Shown in pieces: positions 12,924 through 22,338 of a DNA stretch of 40,880 nucleotides. Positions within the stretch are counted from its first letter, which is position 1; each line of letters begins with the position of its first letter. The DNA is from Gammaproteobacteria bacterium (lineage in GTDB: Bacteria; Pseudomonadota; Gammaproteobacteria; GCA-002705445; GCA-002716945): NCBI GenBank assembly GCA_029246085.1, contig JAQWOB010000024.1, positions 1-40,880 on the forward strand. The letters run 5' to 3'. The position numbers were made by a program, and so were the translations under genes. The notes under the pieces were generated by a model, which saw nothing but the letters and a program-made list of their open reading frames with translations, did not search any database and was not told the DNA's origin.

Positions 12924-14288
12924 ATGTCTAAAAAAGAAAGTAAATCTACTCGTGATCTTATAAAAAGAGACTTAAAGGTTGTATGGCACCCATGCACCCA
13001 AATGAAAGACCATGAAAAGATACCGTTAATACCTATTAAGAAAGGCAAAGGTATATGGCTGGAAGATTATGATGGTAACCAATACATAGATGCAATTAGT
13101 TCTTGGTGGGTAAATCTATTTGGGCATTCTAATCCTTATATAAATAAACAAATAACAAAACAGTTAGGCAATCTTGAACATGTGCTATTAGCAGGATTTA
13201 CACATGAACCCGCTATAAATCTTGCTGAGAGATTGATTAAATTATCTCCTCCAAAAATTAAAAAATGCTTCTTTACAGATAATGGCTCTTCCGCAGTAGA
13301 TGCTGCAATGAAAATGAGTTATCACTATTGGAAAAATAAAGGGTATAAGAAAAAATCAAAATTTATATCCTTATCCAATAGTTATCATGGTGAAACACTA
13401 GGTTCTTTATCTGTATCAAATATAGACTTATATAAAAAGACATACGAAGAGTTAATGATAGATAGCATAGTAGTAGAATCTCCAGACTGTTATCTGAAAG
13501 ATGAAAATCATACAGATAAGCAACATACTGAAATAATGTTTGACAAGATGCTCAAGGTTATAGAAAAAAAACATAAAGAGGTATCGGCTGTAATTATTGA
13601 GCCACTCGTCCAGTGTGCAGGATATATGAGAATGTATCATCCCATCTACTTAAAACTATTAAGAGAGGCTTGTGATAAATATAATATACACTTGATTGCA
13701 GATGAAATTGCTGTGGGCTTTGGTAGAACCGGAACTATGTTTGCCTATGAGCAAAGTAAAATTACACCAGATATTATTTGCTTATCGAAAGGCATAACAG
13801 GTGGGTACATGACCCTATCAACTATTCTTACAACTAATAGCATGTATGATGCGTTTTATGATGAATATACAAAGTTAAATGCCTTTCTCCATTCTCATAG
13901 TTATACTGCTAATCCGATTGCTTGCTCTGCAGCAAATGCTTCATTAGATATATTTGAGAAAGGAAAAACTATATCAAAAAATAAAATATTATCGGATTAT
14001 ATATCTAAATCTTTAGGTAAAATTTCTCAGCATCAACATGTTGGTGATGTTAGACAGCATGGGATGATTGCTGCGATAGAAATGGTTAAAAATAAGTCAA
14101 CCAAAACTCCCTATGACTGGAAAGAAAGAAGAGGTGTGCGAGCATATGAATATGGGCTAAAAAATAATGTTTTAATTAGACCTTTAGGTAATGTAATATA
14201 TTTTATGCCGCCATATATAATAAATAAAAATGAAATTGATAAAGTAATAAACGTAATTGAAGGCGCTATAAATATTGCAACAAAATAA
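12924..14288 (+). CDS. bioA: Adenosylmethionine-8-amino-7-oxononanoate aminotransferase
   Basis: BioA is a PLP-dependent class III aminotransferase that converts 8-amino-7-oxononanoate to 7,8-diaminononanoate in biotin synthesis, with SAM as the unusual amino donor. The BioA-specific start is visible (VWHPCTQMKDHE), followed by ISSWWVNLFGHS, NGSSAVDAAMKM, NSYHGETLGS and ADEIAVGFGRTG. Lys289 in LSKGITGGYM is the PLP lysine. Length is 454 aa. No other biotin gene is present in the window. The last 14 bases overlap the TTG start of rsmE. Confidence 0.94.
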   Translation: MSKKESKSTRDLIKRDLKVVWHPCTQMKDHEKIPLIPIKKGKGIWLEDYDGNQYIDAISSWWVNLFGHSNPYINKQITKQLGNLEHVLLAGFTHEPAINLAERLIKLSPPKIKKCFFTDNGSSAVDAAMKMSYHYWKNKGYKKKSKFISLSNSYHGETLGSLSVSNIDLYKKTYEELMIDSIVVESPDCYLKDENHTDKQHTEIMFDKMLKVIEKKHKEVSAVIIEPLVQCAGYMRMYHPIYLKLLREACDKYNIHLIADEIAVGFGRTGTMFAYEQSKITPDIICLSKGITGGYMTLSTILTTNSMYDAFYDEYTKLNAFLHSHSYTANPIACSAANASLDIFEKGKTISKNKILSDYISKSLGKISQHQHVGDVRQHGMIAAIEMVKNKSTKTPYDWKERRGVRAYEYGLKNNVLIRPLGNVIYFMPPYIINKNEIDKVINVIEGAINIATK

Positions 14289-14985
14289 ATTTCATAGAAT
14301 ATATGTTAATAATCATATATCAGTAAATAATAAATTAAAAGTTGACTCTAATATTGTCAATCATATTAAAAATGTCTTAAGAATTAGACATGATGAAAAA
14401 ATTATAGTTTTCAATGGTGATGGGAAAGAATATATAGCAGAAGTTCACCATGAAGAAGAATTAATAATTTTAATAAAAAGTGAAAATCCATTAAGAGAAA
14501 TAGATGCTCATAAAATAATTTTAGCTCAATGCATTCCTAGTGCCAAACACATGGATTTAGCAATTCAAAAATCTGTAGAGATAGGGATCAATGAGATAAC
14601 CCCTATTATTTCTGAAAGAAGTCATCCAGGGGATCATAAGAAAAAGAAAATTCATTGGGAAAATATTATTGTAGGTGCTACAGAACAATCTAATGGTCTA
14701 TTTTTAGCAAAATTAAATAATACTACTACCTTAAAAGAATTTCTCGATGAAGTGGACAAGGATGATGCTCAAAAAATATGCTTTCATATGTCTGGAAGAA
14801 AAATTAACCAATTAGATAAAAATTTTCAATCACATATAATTCTAATTGGCCCAGAAGGTGGCTTTTCTAAAGAAGAAATTGATTTAGTTGGAAGATATAA
14901 CTGGAATATTATTAGTCTTGGAGATAGGATATTGAGAACAGAAACTGCGTCAATGGTTGCGCAAACAATACTAAGAGATTTTTGA
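14275..14985 (+). CDS. rsmE: 16S rRNA (uracil1498-N3)-methyltransferase
   Basis: RsmE methylates N3 of U1498 in 16S rRNA using SAM. The SPOUT-fold signatures are clear: LAQCIPSAKHMDLAIQKSVE, ILIGPEGGFSKEE and SLGDRILRTETASM near the C-terminus, which form the trefoil-knot SAM site. The start is a TTG inside the end of bioA. No ATG or GTG lies in frame between it and the conserved RIYV strand, so this non-standard start is well supported. Length 236 aa is normal. gshA begins one base after the stop. Confidence 0.93.
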   Translation: MQQNKFHRIYVNNHISVNNKLKVDSNIVNHIKNVLRIRHDEKIIVFNGDGKEYIAEVHHEEELIILIKSENPLREIDAHKIILAQCIPSAKHMDLAIQKSVEIGINEITPIISERSHPGDHKKKKIHWENIIVGATEQSNGLFLAKLNNTTTLKEFLDEVDKDDAQKICFHMSGRKINQLDKNFQSHIILIGPEGGFSKEEIDLVGRYNWNIISLGDRILRTETASMVAQTILRDF

Positions 14986-14986
14986 A

Positions 14987-16237
14987 ATGAAAAATATAAA
15001 ATCAATTGCTGAATATACAAAATCATTCGCTAATGAGAATCTGCATTCTGTTATTATAAAAAATCATATGAATATAGAAGCATGGTTTAGAAAACAATGG
15101 ATTAAATATCCTGCTCCATTTTATGCTTCTATAGATTTAAGAAATTCTGGTTATAAAATAGCACCTGTTGATACAAATTTATTTCCTGCAGGATTTAATA
15201 ATCTTGATAGTGATTTAGATTTCTTATATATAGCTGCTGTTCAGCATGCATTGGAAAGAATATCTCCAACATTAACTAAAGTCTTGATTATATCTGAAAA
15301 TCATACAAGAAATAAATTCTATCTCTCAAGCATTGATTCACTATCTAATATTATTAGAAAAGCTGGATATGAGGTTAAAGTATCTTCCATGCTAGATAGT
15401 GATGGAAATATTAACGAACTATTAGCAAATAAAAATAACATGCTCACATATGATGGGTTTATTCCTGATGCTATATTATTAAATAATGATTTATCAGATG
15501 GGATTCCAGATATTCTAGATAATATTGTACAGCCTATTCTTCCAGATAAAAATTTAGGTTGGACAAAAAGATCTAAAACAATACACTTTGAATATTATAC
15601 TGATGTTATTAGTAATTTTTCTCGTCTTCTAGATATTGACTCTTGGCTTCTTGAACCATTATTTAGAAACTGTGGAGAAATAGATTTTAAAACAAAACAA
15701 GGAGAAGATTGCTTGGTACACCATGCATCAAGACTATTAACTCTTATACAAGAAAAATATAAGGAATATGATATTCAAGAAGATCCATATATCATGATTA
15801 AGGCTGACTCAGGCACATATGGAATGGGAATTATGAAAGTTAAAAGTATAGATGAACTTTTAAACCTTAATAGAAAGCAAAGAACTAAAATGCTAAAAAC
15901 CAAAGGTGGTAATAAAGTTGATAAAGTAATACTGCAGGAAGGAATCTATTCAAACGAAAAACTTAAACCCTCTAATCATGTTGCAGAACCTGTTATTTAC
16001 TCCTTTGGTAGTAATTTAGTAGGTGGGTTTTACAGGCTTCATGATAGCAAAAGTAATTCAGAAAACTTAAACTCGCCTGGCATGACATTTTTACCAATAC
16101 CATTTAAAGATGCATGTATAAATCCCAGTGATAGTGAGACAATATATTCAGATACGAACAAATTTTATATTTATGGTGTTATTGCTAGATTAGCTATATT
16201 AGCAGCTTCAAAAGAACTATATAATATTGAGCCTTAA
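14987..16237 (+). CDS. gshA: Glutamate-cysteine ligase, proteobacterial (Acidithiobacillus-type) family
   Basis: This catalyses the first step of glutathione synthesis, joining glutamate and cysteine with ATP. The 416-aa protein belongs to the family first noted in Acidithiobacillus and common in betaproteobacteria, not the E. coli GshA family. Recognisable segments are WFRKQWIKYPAPFYASIDLR near 29-48, APVDTNLFPAGFNNL, and MIKADSGTYGMGIMKVKS, which looks like the ATP-grasp lysine loop. gshB follows after two bases, so the two steps of the pathway are co-transcribed. The family type is one of the better taxonomic hints in the window. Confidence 0.9.
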   Translation: MKNIKSIAEYTKSFANENLHSVIIKNHMNIEAWFRKQWIKYPAPFYASIDLRNSGYKIAPVDTNLFPAGFNNLDSDLDFLYIAAVQHALERISPTLTKVLIISENHTRNKFYLSSIDSLSNIIRKAGYEVKVSSMLDSDGNINELLANKNNMLTYDGFIPDAILLNNDLSDGIPDILDNIVQPILPDKNLGWTKRSKTIHFEYYTDVISNFSRLLDIDSWLLEPLFRNCGEIDFKTKQGEDCLVHHASRLLTLIQEKYKEYDIQEDPYIMIKADSGTYGMGIMKVKSIDELLNLNRKQRTKMLKTKGGNKVDKVILQEGIYSNEKLKPSNHVAEPVIYSFGSNLVGGFYRLHDSKSNSENLNSPGMTFLPIPFKDACINPSDSETIYSDTNKFYIYGVIARLAILAASKELYNIEP

Positions 16238-16239
16238 GC

Positions 16240-17196
16240 ATGTATTCATTTGGCATCATAATGGATCCTATAGAGGATATCAATCCTAAAGAAGATTCTA
16301 CATTTGCAATAATAACAGCCCTGCAAAAAACTCATAATATTGAATATATTATTCCAGATACTATACATTTAATTAATCAAGATGTTTTTGCAAAAACTAA
16401 AAAATTAAAAACTTTTAAAGGAAAAAGGGATTTTTATAAATTGTCACGAAGCACGTTAATGAATTTATCCAAATTAGACTGTATCTTATTTCGTAAAGAT
16501 CCTCCTGTAGATGAAAAATATATACAAATAACACATATGCTAGATTACTTGGAAAAAAATGGAGTGCTCATAATTAATTCTCCACAATCTTTAAGGGATT
16601 ATAATGAAAAGCTATTGGGAAATAACTTAACTAAGCTTAATTTACCTACCCTTGTTTCCTCTAACCAAGAAACAATAGTTAATTTTGTTGAAAAGTATAA
16701 AAAAGTTGTAATAAAGCCACTAAATCTTATGGGTGGAAAAGAGATCTCGCTGCTATCTCTTAAAGATAAAGATCTATTAACATCAATAAAAACTATGACT
16801 AATAACTCTCAAAAATTTGTTGTGATTCAAAAATACCTAAAACAAATCAAAGATGGGGATACAAGAATACTTATGACTAATGGTATTGTTCATGAAAATG
16901 TATTAGTCAGATATCCTCCAAAAAATGATTTTAGAGCAAATCTTTCATATGGTGGTAAATTTAAAGTTCAAAAAATAAACCATAAACACCTTAGTCATTT
17001 GAAAGATATAGCAATTTATCTAAAAAATAATAGGATATACTTCGCCGGCGTAGATATGATTGGGGATTATATAACAGAAATCAATATAACATCACCTACT
17101 GGAATTCAACAGATAGAATTAAAAGATAAAAATCTAAGTTCTTCAATTGCCAATCAGTTTATAAAAATCGTTGAGCAATACTATGATGATAAGTAA
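16240..17196 (+). CDS. gshB: Glutathione synthetase
   Basis: GshB adds glycine to gamma-glutamylcysteine with ATP. The N-terminal domain has FGIIMDPIEDINPKEDSTFA and the family stretch ILFRKDPPVDEKYI near 88-101, followed by NSPQSLRDYNEKL. The ATP-grasp core has VVIKPLNLMGGKEI and the later GVDMIGDYITEINITSPTG, with the Mg-binding asparagine. At 318 aa the length is normal. It lies 2 bases after gshA, and its end overlaps the next gene by about 14 bases. Confidence 0.95.
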   Translation: MYSFGIIMDPIEDINPKEDSTFAIITALQKTHNIEYIIPDTIHLINQDVFAKTKKLKTFKGKRDFYKLSRSTLMNLSKLDCILFRKDPPVDEKYIQITHMLDYLEKNGVLIINSPQSLRDYNEKLLGNNLTKLNLPTLVSSNQETIVNFVEKYKKVVIKPLNLMGGKEISLLSLKDKDLLTSIKTMTNNSQKFVVIQKYLKQIKDGDTRILMTNGIVHENVLVRYPPKNDFRANLSYGGKFKVQKINHKHLSHLKDIAIYLKNNRIYFAGVDMIGDYITEINITSPTGIQQIELKDKNLSSSIANQFIKIVEQYYDDK

Positions 17197-17623
17197 AGAT
17201 TATACGTATATGTCTATAGATTATGGTATCAATAAAATTGGGTTTGCCATCGGCCAATTAATAACAAAAAAAGCTACTCCATTAAAGATTATTTATAATG
17301 GAAAAAATGGAACTAATTGGATAGATATAGAAAAATTAATATCTGAATGGAAGCCTAATGTTATAATTATTGGATATCCATATAGTAAAACTAAAAGTAA
17401 TTTTACAAAGAAACTAGATTTATTTATTACCATGATTACTGAAAAATATATAGGTTCTATTCAAATTGATAAATTTTCAGAGGTTTTATCTACTGAAGAA
17501 AGTAAAGTAATATATAGCGATATGAGGAAAAGCCAATATAATATAAAAAAGAAAGATGATTTAGATGATTTATCAGCATCCATAATTTTGGAAAGCTGGT
17601 TCAACGAAAATATGATACGATAA
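17183..17623 (+). CDS. Divergent YqgF/RuvX family pre-16S rRNA nuclease
   Basis: The 146-aa protein has the RNase H-like fold pattern of YqgF: SIDYGINKIGFAIGQ at the N-terminus, VIIIGYPYSKTKSN in the middle, then VLSTEESKVIYSD and DDLDDLSASIILESW at the C-terminus. The family normally reads DERLT where this one has SEVLS, and the glycine-rich turn after the GLP strand is changed, so it is divergent. Position between gshB and pyrB supports the family call, since yqgF often precedes pyrB. The ATG at 17183 (or 17186) is preferred over a TTG at 17171. It overlaps gshB by about 14 bases. The usual neighbours yqgE and pyrR are missing. Confidence 0.75.
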   Translation: MMISKDYTYMSIDYGINKIGFAIGQLITKKATPLKIIYNGKNGTNWIDIEKLISEWKPNVIIIGYPYSKTKSNFTKKLDLFITMITEKYIGSIQIDKFSEVLSTEESKVIYSDMRKSQYNIKKKDDLDDLSASIILESWFNENMIR

Positions 17624-17627
17624 GGTT

Positions 17628-18575
17628 ATGAAAATAGACTACAATCTTCAATTCAATAAAAATAATAAATTACAGCATTTCTTGAATATAGAGAATTTAT
17701 CAAAAGAGCATATAAATGAAATTATTGATTTAGCTGACAAGTACATTAAAAATGAAAGTAATAAATTTAAAGATTTAGAAGGTAAGACAATAGCAAGCTT
17801 ATTTTTTGAGCCTAGCACAAGAACGAAGACTACATTTGAACTAGCTTCAAAAAGGTTATCAGCAGATTTCATTAATATTGATATAGCTAATTCTTCAGCA
17901 CTTAAAGGTGAATCAATTCTTGATATGATTAAAACATTGGAAGCGATGGAGTGTGACATGTTTATCGTAAGACACTCCTCATCAGGAACTCCACATTATA
18001 TTGCCAAAGAAGTCGGAAAGAAAATATCTGTAATTAATGCTGGTGATGGTATACACGCTCACCCAACACAAGCAATGCTAGATATGTATACTATTAAAAA
18101 GCACAAAGGTAGTTTTGAAAACTTAAATGTATCAATTGTTGGTGATATTTTACACTCTAGAGTAGCAAAATCCTTAATAGCGAGTCTTAAAATATTATCA
18201 GTAAAAAATATAAATATAATTGGACCAAAAAATTTAATGCCAGAGAATATAAATGAATTAGGAGTTGATTATTTTTCTAACTTAGAAAAAGGTATAGATA
18301 ATGTTGATGTTATAATTATGCTTAGACTTCAACAAGAGCGTATGAAAGAAGCTTTTATATCTACAGAGGATTATTATAATAATTATGGTCTAACCAAACA
18401 AAAAATTATGTCAGCTAAAAAAGATGTAATTGTAATGCATCCTGGACCAATTAATCGAGGTATAGAAATTGATTCCGAAGTAGCAGATGGTCCTAATTCT
18501 GTGATTTTAGATCAAGTTACTGTAGGCATATCAATCAGAATGGCTATCATGTCTCTTATTTTTAAAAATAAATAA
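17628..18575 (+). CDS. pyrB: Aspartate carbamoyltransferase catalytic subunit
   Basis: PyrB condenses carbamoyl phosphate with aspartate, the committed step of pyrimidine synthesis. The carbamoyl phosphate site FFEPSTRTKTTFE holds Ser63, Thr64, Arg65 and Thr66. HPTQAMLDMYTI, VGDILHSRVAKS and MHPGPINRGIEID follow in the standard order. Length is 315 aa. Neither pyrI nor a pyrC-like partner is next to it. It starts 4 bases after the upstream stop and has AAGG before its ATG. Confidence 0.96.
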   Translation: MKIDYNLQFNKNNKLQHFLNIENLSKEHINEIIDLADKYIKNESNKFKDLEGKTIASLFFEPSTRTKTTFELASKRLSADFINIDIANSSALKGESILDMIKTLEAMECDMFIVRHSSSGTPHYIAKEVGKKISVINAGDGIHAHPTQAMLDMYTIKKHKGSFENLNVSIVGDILHSRVAKSLIASLKILSVKNINIIGPKNLMPENINELGVDYFSNLEKGIDNVDVIIMLRLQQERMKEAFISTEDYYNNYGLTKQKIMSAKKDVIVMHPGPINRGIEIDSEVADGPNSVILDQVTVGISIRMAIMSLIFKNK

Positions 18576-18581
18576 TAAGGC

Positions 18582-19253
18582 ATGAAAGAAGACTATCAAA
18601 ATATTTTATCAAAAATCGATTCTGATATAGACAAAATATCAATTGATAAAACCACAAGGCTAATTATTGTGAGTAAATCACAACCAACATCAAGTATTAG
18701 AGAATTAATAAAATCTGGTTATCATATATATGGGGAAAACTATCTAGATGAAGCTATAAAAAAGATTGAAGAAATTGATAACAATAATTTAGAATGGCAT
18801 TTCATTGGAAGAATTCAGTCAAATAAAATTAAAAAGATAGTAAAATATTTTAACTGGGTCCAAACAATTTCATCTGAAAAACATGCAAGATTACTAAATG
18901 AGGAATGTCAAAAATTAGAAAAGAAACTGAATATTTGTGTTCAAATCAATATAGACAATGAAAAATCAAAGGCTGGCATTATGATTAATGAAACTGATGA
19001 ATTCTTAAATAATATTTCTAGGTATGAATATTTATCATTAAGAGGAATTATGGCAATTCCTTCTAAACTGAATGCTTTGAAAGAAAATGTAAATTCATAT
19101 AATATACTTAAGCTGAAATATGATAAATTAAGTAATAAATATAAAAATATAGATACTTTGTCACTAGGTATGAGTAATGACTATAAACTAGCTTTAAGCA
19201 AAGGTTCGAATATGATACGTATTGGAAGTTTGATATTTGGCGAAAGAAAATGA
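18582..19253 (+). CDS. yggS: YggS/PROSC family pyridoxal phosphate homeostasis protein
   Basis: Proteins of this family bind PLP and buffer vitamin B6 pools without a known reaction of their own. Lys32 in IIVSKSQ is the PLP lysine. YGENYLDEAIKKI, WHFIGRIQSNKIKKIV, and the C-terminal LGMSNDYKLALSKGSNMIR with GSLIFGER follow, all typical of the alanine-racemase-like barrel. It is 223 aa. The stop overlaps the proC start by 4 bases, a very common yggS-proC-yggT arrangement. Confidence 0.93.
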   Translation: MKEDYQNILSKIDSDIDKISIDKTTRLIIVSKSQPTSSIRELIKSGYHIYGENYLDEAIKKIEEIDNNNLEWHFIGRIQSNKIKKIVKYFNWVQTISSEKHARLLNEECQKLEKKLNICVQINIDNEKSKAGIMINETDEFLNNISRYEYLSLRGIMAIPSKLNALKENVNSYNILKLKYDKLSNKYKNIDTLSLGMSNDYKLALSKGSNMIRIGSLIFGERK

Positions 19254-20059
19254 TAATAAAAGATATTGCAATTATAGGCGTTGGAAACTTAGCTCAGTCT
19301 TTGCTCTATAGACTAGAGTCATCTAAAGCTAAGGTAAAGATAAGACTATATGATAAAAATACTCAAAAAAAGTCTTTAGCTAAAAAGTTAACAATCACAT
19401 ATAGTAATGCAATAGATCATCACTTAATTAAAAGCGAAGTAATAATTATTGCTGTAAAACCAAATCAATATAAAGGTATTTGTAGAGATATAAAGAGATT
19501 TTATTCAAAGTCATCGGTAATTATAAGCTTGATGGCTGGTGTGAGAACAACTAATTTAATAAAAGAACTTAATCCTAAAACACCAATTGCTAGAGTAATG
19601 ACGAATATTAACTCAAAATATGGAAATGCTTCTACATTTATCTTTTCAAACAAATTTTGTAAAGATAATAAGACTGCATCAATAAAAAGATTTTTTAATA
19701 TTTTTGGAACATCTCATATTGTGGAAAATGAAAATAAAATTGATAAAGTTACAGCGCTCACTGGAAGTGGGCCCGCATATTTTATTCATTTCTTAGAAGC
19801 AATCATTCAAACGTTTAAAAAGCTTGGTTTTTCAGAAAATGAAGCAGAAAATTATGCTGAAGAATTATTTTATGGGACTGCAATAACATGCATGAATGAA
19901 AAGAAAAGTTTCAAAAAAATAAAAGATTCAGTTATCTCAAAAGGCGGCACAACAGATGCGGCACTAAAGACCTTAGATGCTCTTAAGTTTAAAAGTATTT
20001 TAACAAAATCAATTAAAGAGGCTTATAATAAAGCTCAGCAATTAGGAAAAAATAAATAA
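19250..20059 (+). CDS. proC: Pyrroline-5-carboxylate reductase
   Basis: ProC reduces pyrroline-5-carboxylate to proline with NAD(P)H. The N-terminal Rossmann motif is IGVGNLAQSLL at about 9-19. The family signature region is present as ALTGSGPAYFIHFLEA and later SKGGTTDAALKTLD. Length is 269 aa, normal. It overlaps yggS by 4 bases and yggT by 1 base. The proA and proB genes for the earlier steps are not in the window. Confidence 0.94.
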   Translation: MIIKDIAIIGVGNLAQSLLYRLESSKAKVKIRLYDKNTQKKSLAKKLTITYSNAIDHHLIKSEVIIIAVKPNQYKGICRDIKRFYSKSSVIISLMAGVRTTNLIKELNPKTPIARVMTNINSKYGNASTFIFSNKFCKDNKTASIKRFFNIFGTSHIVENENKIDKVTALTGSGPAYFIHFLEAIIQTFKKLGFSENEAENYAEELFYGTAITCMNEKKSFKKIKDSVISKGGTTDAALKTLDALKFKSILTKSIKEAYNKAQQLGKNK

Positions 20060-20628
20060 TGGAAGCTTATGCGTCAAAACCAATAATATTTTTATTAATA
20101 ACTATTATAGGTTTTATACAATTCTTATTTATTCTTAGATTTTTATTTGAAGTAACTAGAGTATCTTATAATAATCCTGTTTCACAGTTGGTTGTAAAAG
20201 CTACAAATCCAGCCTTACTTTTATTTAGAGTAATTCCCCTTTATATAGGTAAATTTGACTTAATCATTATAATTTTGATTACTGCTTTAACGACACTAAA
20301 ACTTTACATTAATCCTAATTTTAGTGGATTTGAATATAGTATCAGCGCTCTATTTATTGCAGGATTTGGTTTTGCGATAAAAGAAATTTTAGATATTTTA
20401 TGGTATGCGGTAATCATAGGTGTAATAGGCAGCTGGTTTATTGCATATAGCAATCATCCGCTATTTAGTCTTGTAGATGAAATTTGTGATCCTTTATATA
20501 AACCAATAAGGAATATATTGCCTAATATGTCAGGCATAGATTTATCACCTATTGTTTTACTAGTAGTTTTAAATTTACTACAAATGATTATTTTGCCACC
20601 CATTTTTAACCTAACTAGGTATTTCTAA
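20059..20628 (+). CDS. yggT: YggT family integral membrane protein
   Basis: The 189-aa protein is strongly hydrophobic, with about four to five likely membrane spans in two similar halves, each of the pattern (hydrophobic span)-LRFLFE or WFIAY-(short loop)-NP or [12 protein letters not shown]. The segment [21 protein letters not shown] is typical of YggT. The function is not firmly known; homologues have been linked to osmotic tolerance and shape maintenance. Its place directly after proC is the usual one. It shares one base with both neighbours. Confidence 0.88.
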   Translation: MEAYASKPIIFLLITIIGFIQFLFILRFLFEVTRVSYNNPVSQLVVKATNPALLLFRVIPLYIGKFDLIIIILITALTTLKLYINPNFSGFEYSISALFIAGFGFAIKEILDILWYAVIIGVIGSWFIAYSNHPLFSLVDEICDPLYKPIRNILPNMSGIDLSPIVLLVVLNLLQMIILPPIFNLTRYF

Positions 20629-21755
20629 TGGATGAAAACTCAATTGGATATGTAAAACCAACTATTGTCACTATCAAAAATCCTTTGAAGCTTTTATCTG
20701 GACGGGTTTTGAGTCAATATAATCTCATATATGAAACATATGGTTCTCTAAATAAAGATCGGAGCAATGCTGTTCTAATATGTCATGCTTTATCTGGTAA
20801 CCATCATGTAGCAGGTTATTATGAAGGAGAAGAGAAGCCTGGATGGTGGAATAATATGATTGGTCCCAGTAAACCAATTGATACAAATAAATTATTTGTT
20901 GTATGTTTAAATAATTTAGGTGGTTGCCATGGTTCTACTGGACCTATAAGTGTAAATCCAGAAACTAATAAAATTTATGGCTCTGATTTCCCAATAATCA
21001 CTGTAAGTGACTGGGTAACATCACAAAAAGAGTTAATGAATTATCTAGATATTCCTTTTTGGAAATTTGTTATTGGTGGAAGTCTTGGTGGGATGCAGGC
21101 ATTACAGTGGTCATTTCAATATCCAGAATTAATAAATAATTGTATTGCTATCGCAGCTGCACCAAAGCTAACTGCTCAAAATATAGCATTTAATGAAATT
21201 GCTAGACAAGCAATAATGAAAGATCCAAGTTGGCATGATGGAAATTACTTAGATAAAGGGGTTTCTCCTAATCAGGGTTTGGCACTAGCTAGAATGCTTG
21301 GTCATATAACATATCTCTCAGATGAATCTATGAGGGAAAAATTTGGTAGAGATTTAAAAACACCAAAACTAAATTTTAATTATGATGTCGAATTCCAGAT
21401 TGAAAGCTATCTAAAGTATCAAGGAGAGAAATTTGTCACAGGATTTGATGCTAATACATATATGTTAATGACAAAATCTTTAGACTATTTTGATCCTGTT
21501 AAAGATATGTCTCAGTCATTAATAAATAATCTTCAAAAGAGTAAATCTAAATTTTTAATTATATCATTTACATCAGACTGGAGATTTCCTCCAAAAAGAT
21601 CAAAAGAAATTGTGAAATTATTATTAGACAATAAAAGAAATGTAAGTTACTCAGAAATTTCTGCAGATGGAGGTCATGATGCATTTCTTATGGGAAATCA
21701 TGATTATTTTGATATCATGAGATCTTTTATTTTGGAGTCGAATAATGGCATTTAG
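20628..21755 (+). CDS. metX: Homoserine O-acyltransferase (MetX)
   Basis: MetX activates the hydroxyl of homoserine with an acyl-CoA in methionine synthesis. It is an alpha/beta hydrolase: Ser152 in GGSLGGMQ is the nucleophile, Asp317 (TSDWRF) and His350 (GGHDAF) complete the triad. [14 protein letters not shown] and [10 protein letters not shown] form the oxyanion and acyl region. At 375 aa the length is normal. Family members use either acetyl-CoA or succinyl-CoA. The DWRF segment resembles what I recall of betaproteobacterial succinyl-type enzymes, so the acyl donor is left open. It overlaps metW by 11 bases. Confidence 0.94.
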   Translation: MDENSIGYVKPTIVTIKNPLKLLSGRVLSQYNLIYETYGSLNKDRSNAVLICHALSGNHHVAGYYEGEEKPGWWNNMIGPSKPIDTNKLFVVCLNNLGGCHGSTGPISVNPETNKIYGSDFPIITVSDWVTSQKELMNYLDIPFWKFVIGGSLGGMQALQWSFQYPELINNCIAIAAAPKLTAQNIAFNEIARQAIMKDPSWHDGNYLDKGVSPNQGLALARMLGHITYLSDESMREKFGRDLKTPKLNFNYDVEFQIESYLKYQGEKFVTGFDANTYMLMTKSLDYFDPVKDMSQSLINNLQKSKSKFLIISFTSDWRFPPKRSKEIVKLLLDNKRNVSYSEISADGGHDAFLMGNHDYFDIMRSFILESNNGI

Positions 21756-22338
21756 AAAAGATCTTTTATTAATAAGTTCATGGATCAAGCCTAATACAAA
21801 AGTATTAGATTTAGGTTGTGGGAATGGAGAACTTCTCAAAATTTTAAAACAAGATAAAAATATCAGTGGTTATGGTATAGATAATGATATTAAAAATATA
21901 AAACTATCTCTTAAAAATAACGTTAATGTTTTACAAATGGATTTAGATAAAGGCTTGAATGGCTTTGAGCTAGAATCATTTGATTATGTTGTATTAGCTC
22001 AATCTCTTCAGGTGATTAAAAATCCAAAAGAGCTGCTTAATCAAATGTTAAGAATAGGAAAAGAAGTTATTATTTCATTTCCAAACATGGGTCATTGGTC
22101 ATCCAGAATTCAGTTACTAACATGTGGCGTAATGCCCGTCACAGGCAACCTTCCCTATGCATGGCATGATACTCCTAATATTCATTTATGCACAATTAAA
22201 GATTTTCTAAAATTTTGTAAAGATAATAATTTTGAAATTCTTGAACACTCTATTACTGATAATAATCAAAAAACAAATTCATTAACAAAAATGATGCCTA
22301 ATCTATTTGGGCAAATAGCTACCTTTAGAATTAAATAA
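21745..22338 (+). CDS. metW: Methionine biosynthesis protein MetW
   Basis: MetW is a small methyltransferase-fold protein that accompanies MetX; work in other proteobacteria shows it can be needed for full MetX activity. The SAM-binding-like motif [15 protein letters not shown] is near 20-34, followed by [30 protein letters not shown] and [15 protein letters not shown], all characteristic. It is 197 aa. The gene starts inside the end of metX and closes the 22-kb plus-strand block. Its stop is directly adjacent to the stop of the opposing gene. Confidence 0.95.
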   Translation: MAFRKDLLLISSWIKPNTKVLDLGCGNGELLKILKQDKNISGYGIDNDIKNIKLSLKNNVNVLQMDLDKGLNGFELESFDYVVLAQSLQVIKNPKELLNQMLRIGKEVIISFPNMGHWSSRIQLLTCGVMPVTGNLPYAWHDTPNIHLCTIKDFLKFCKDNNFEILEHSITDNNQKTNSLTKMMPNLFGQIATFRIK

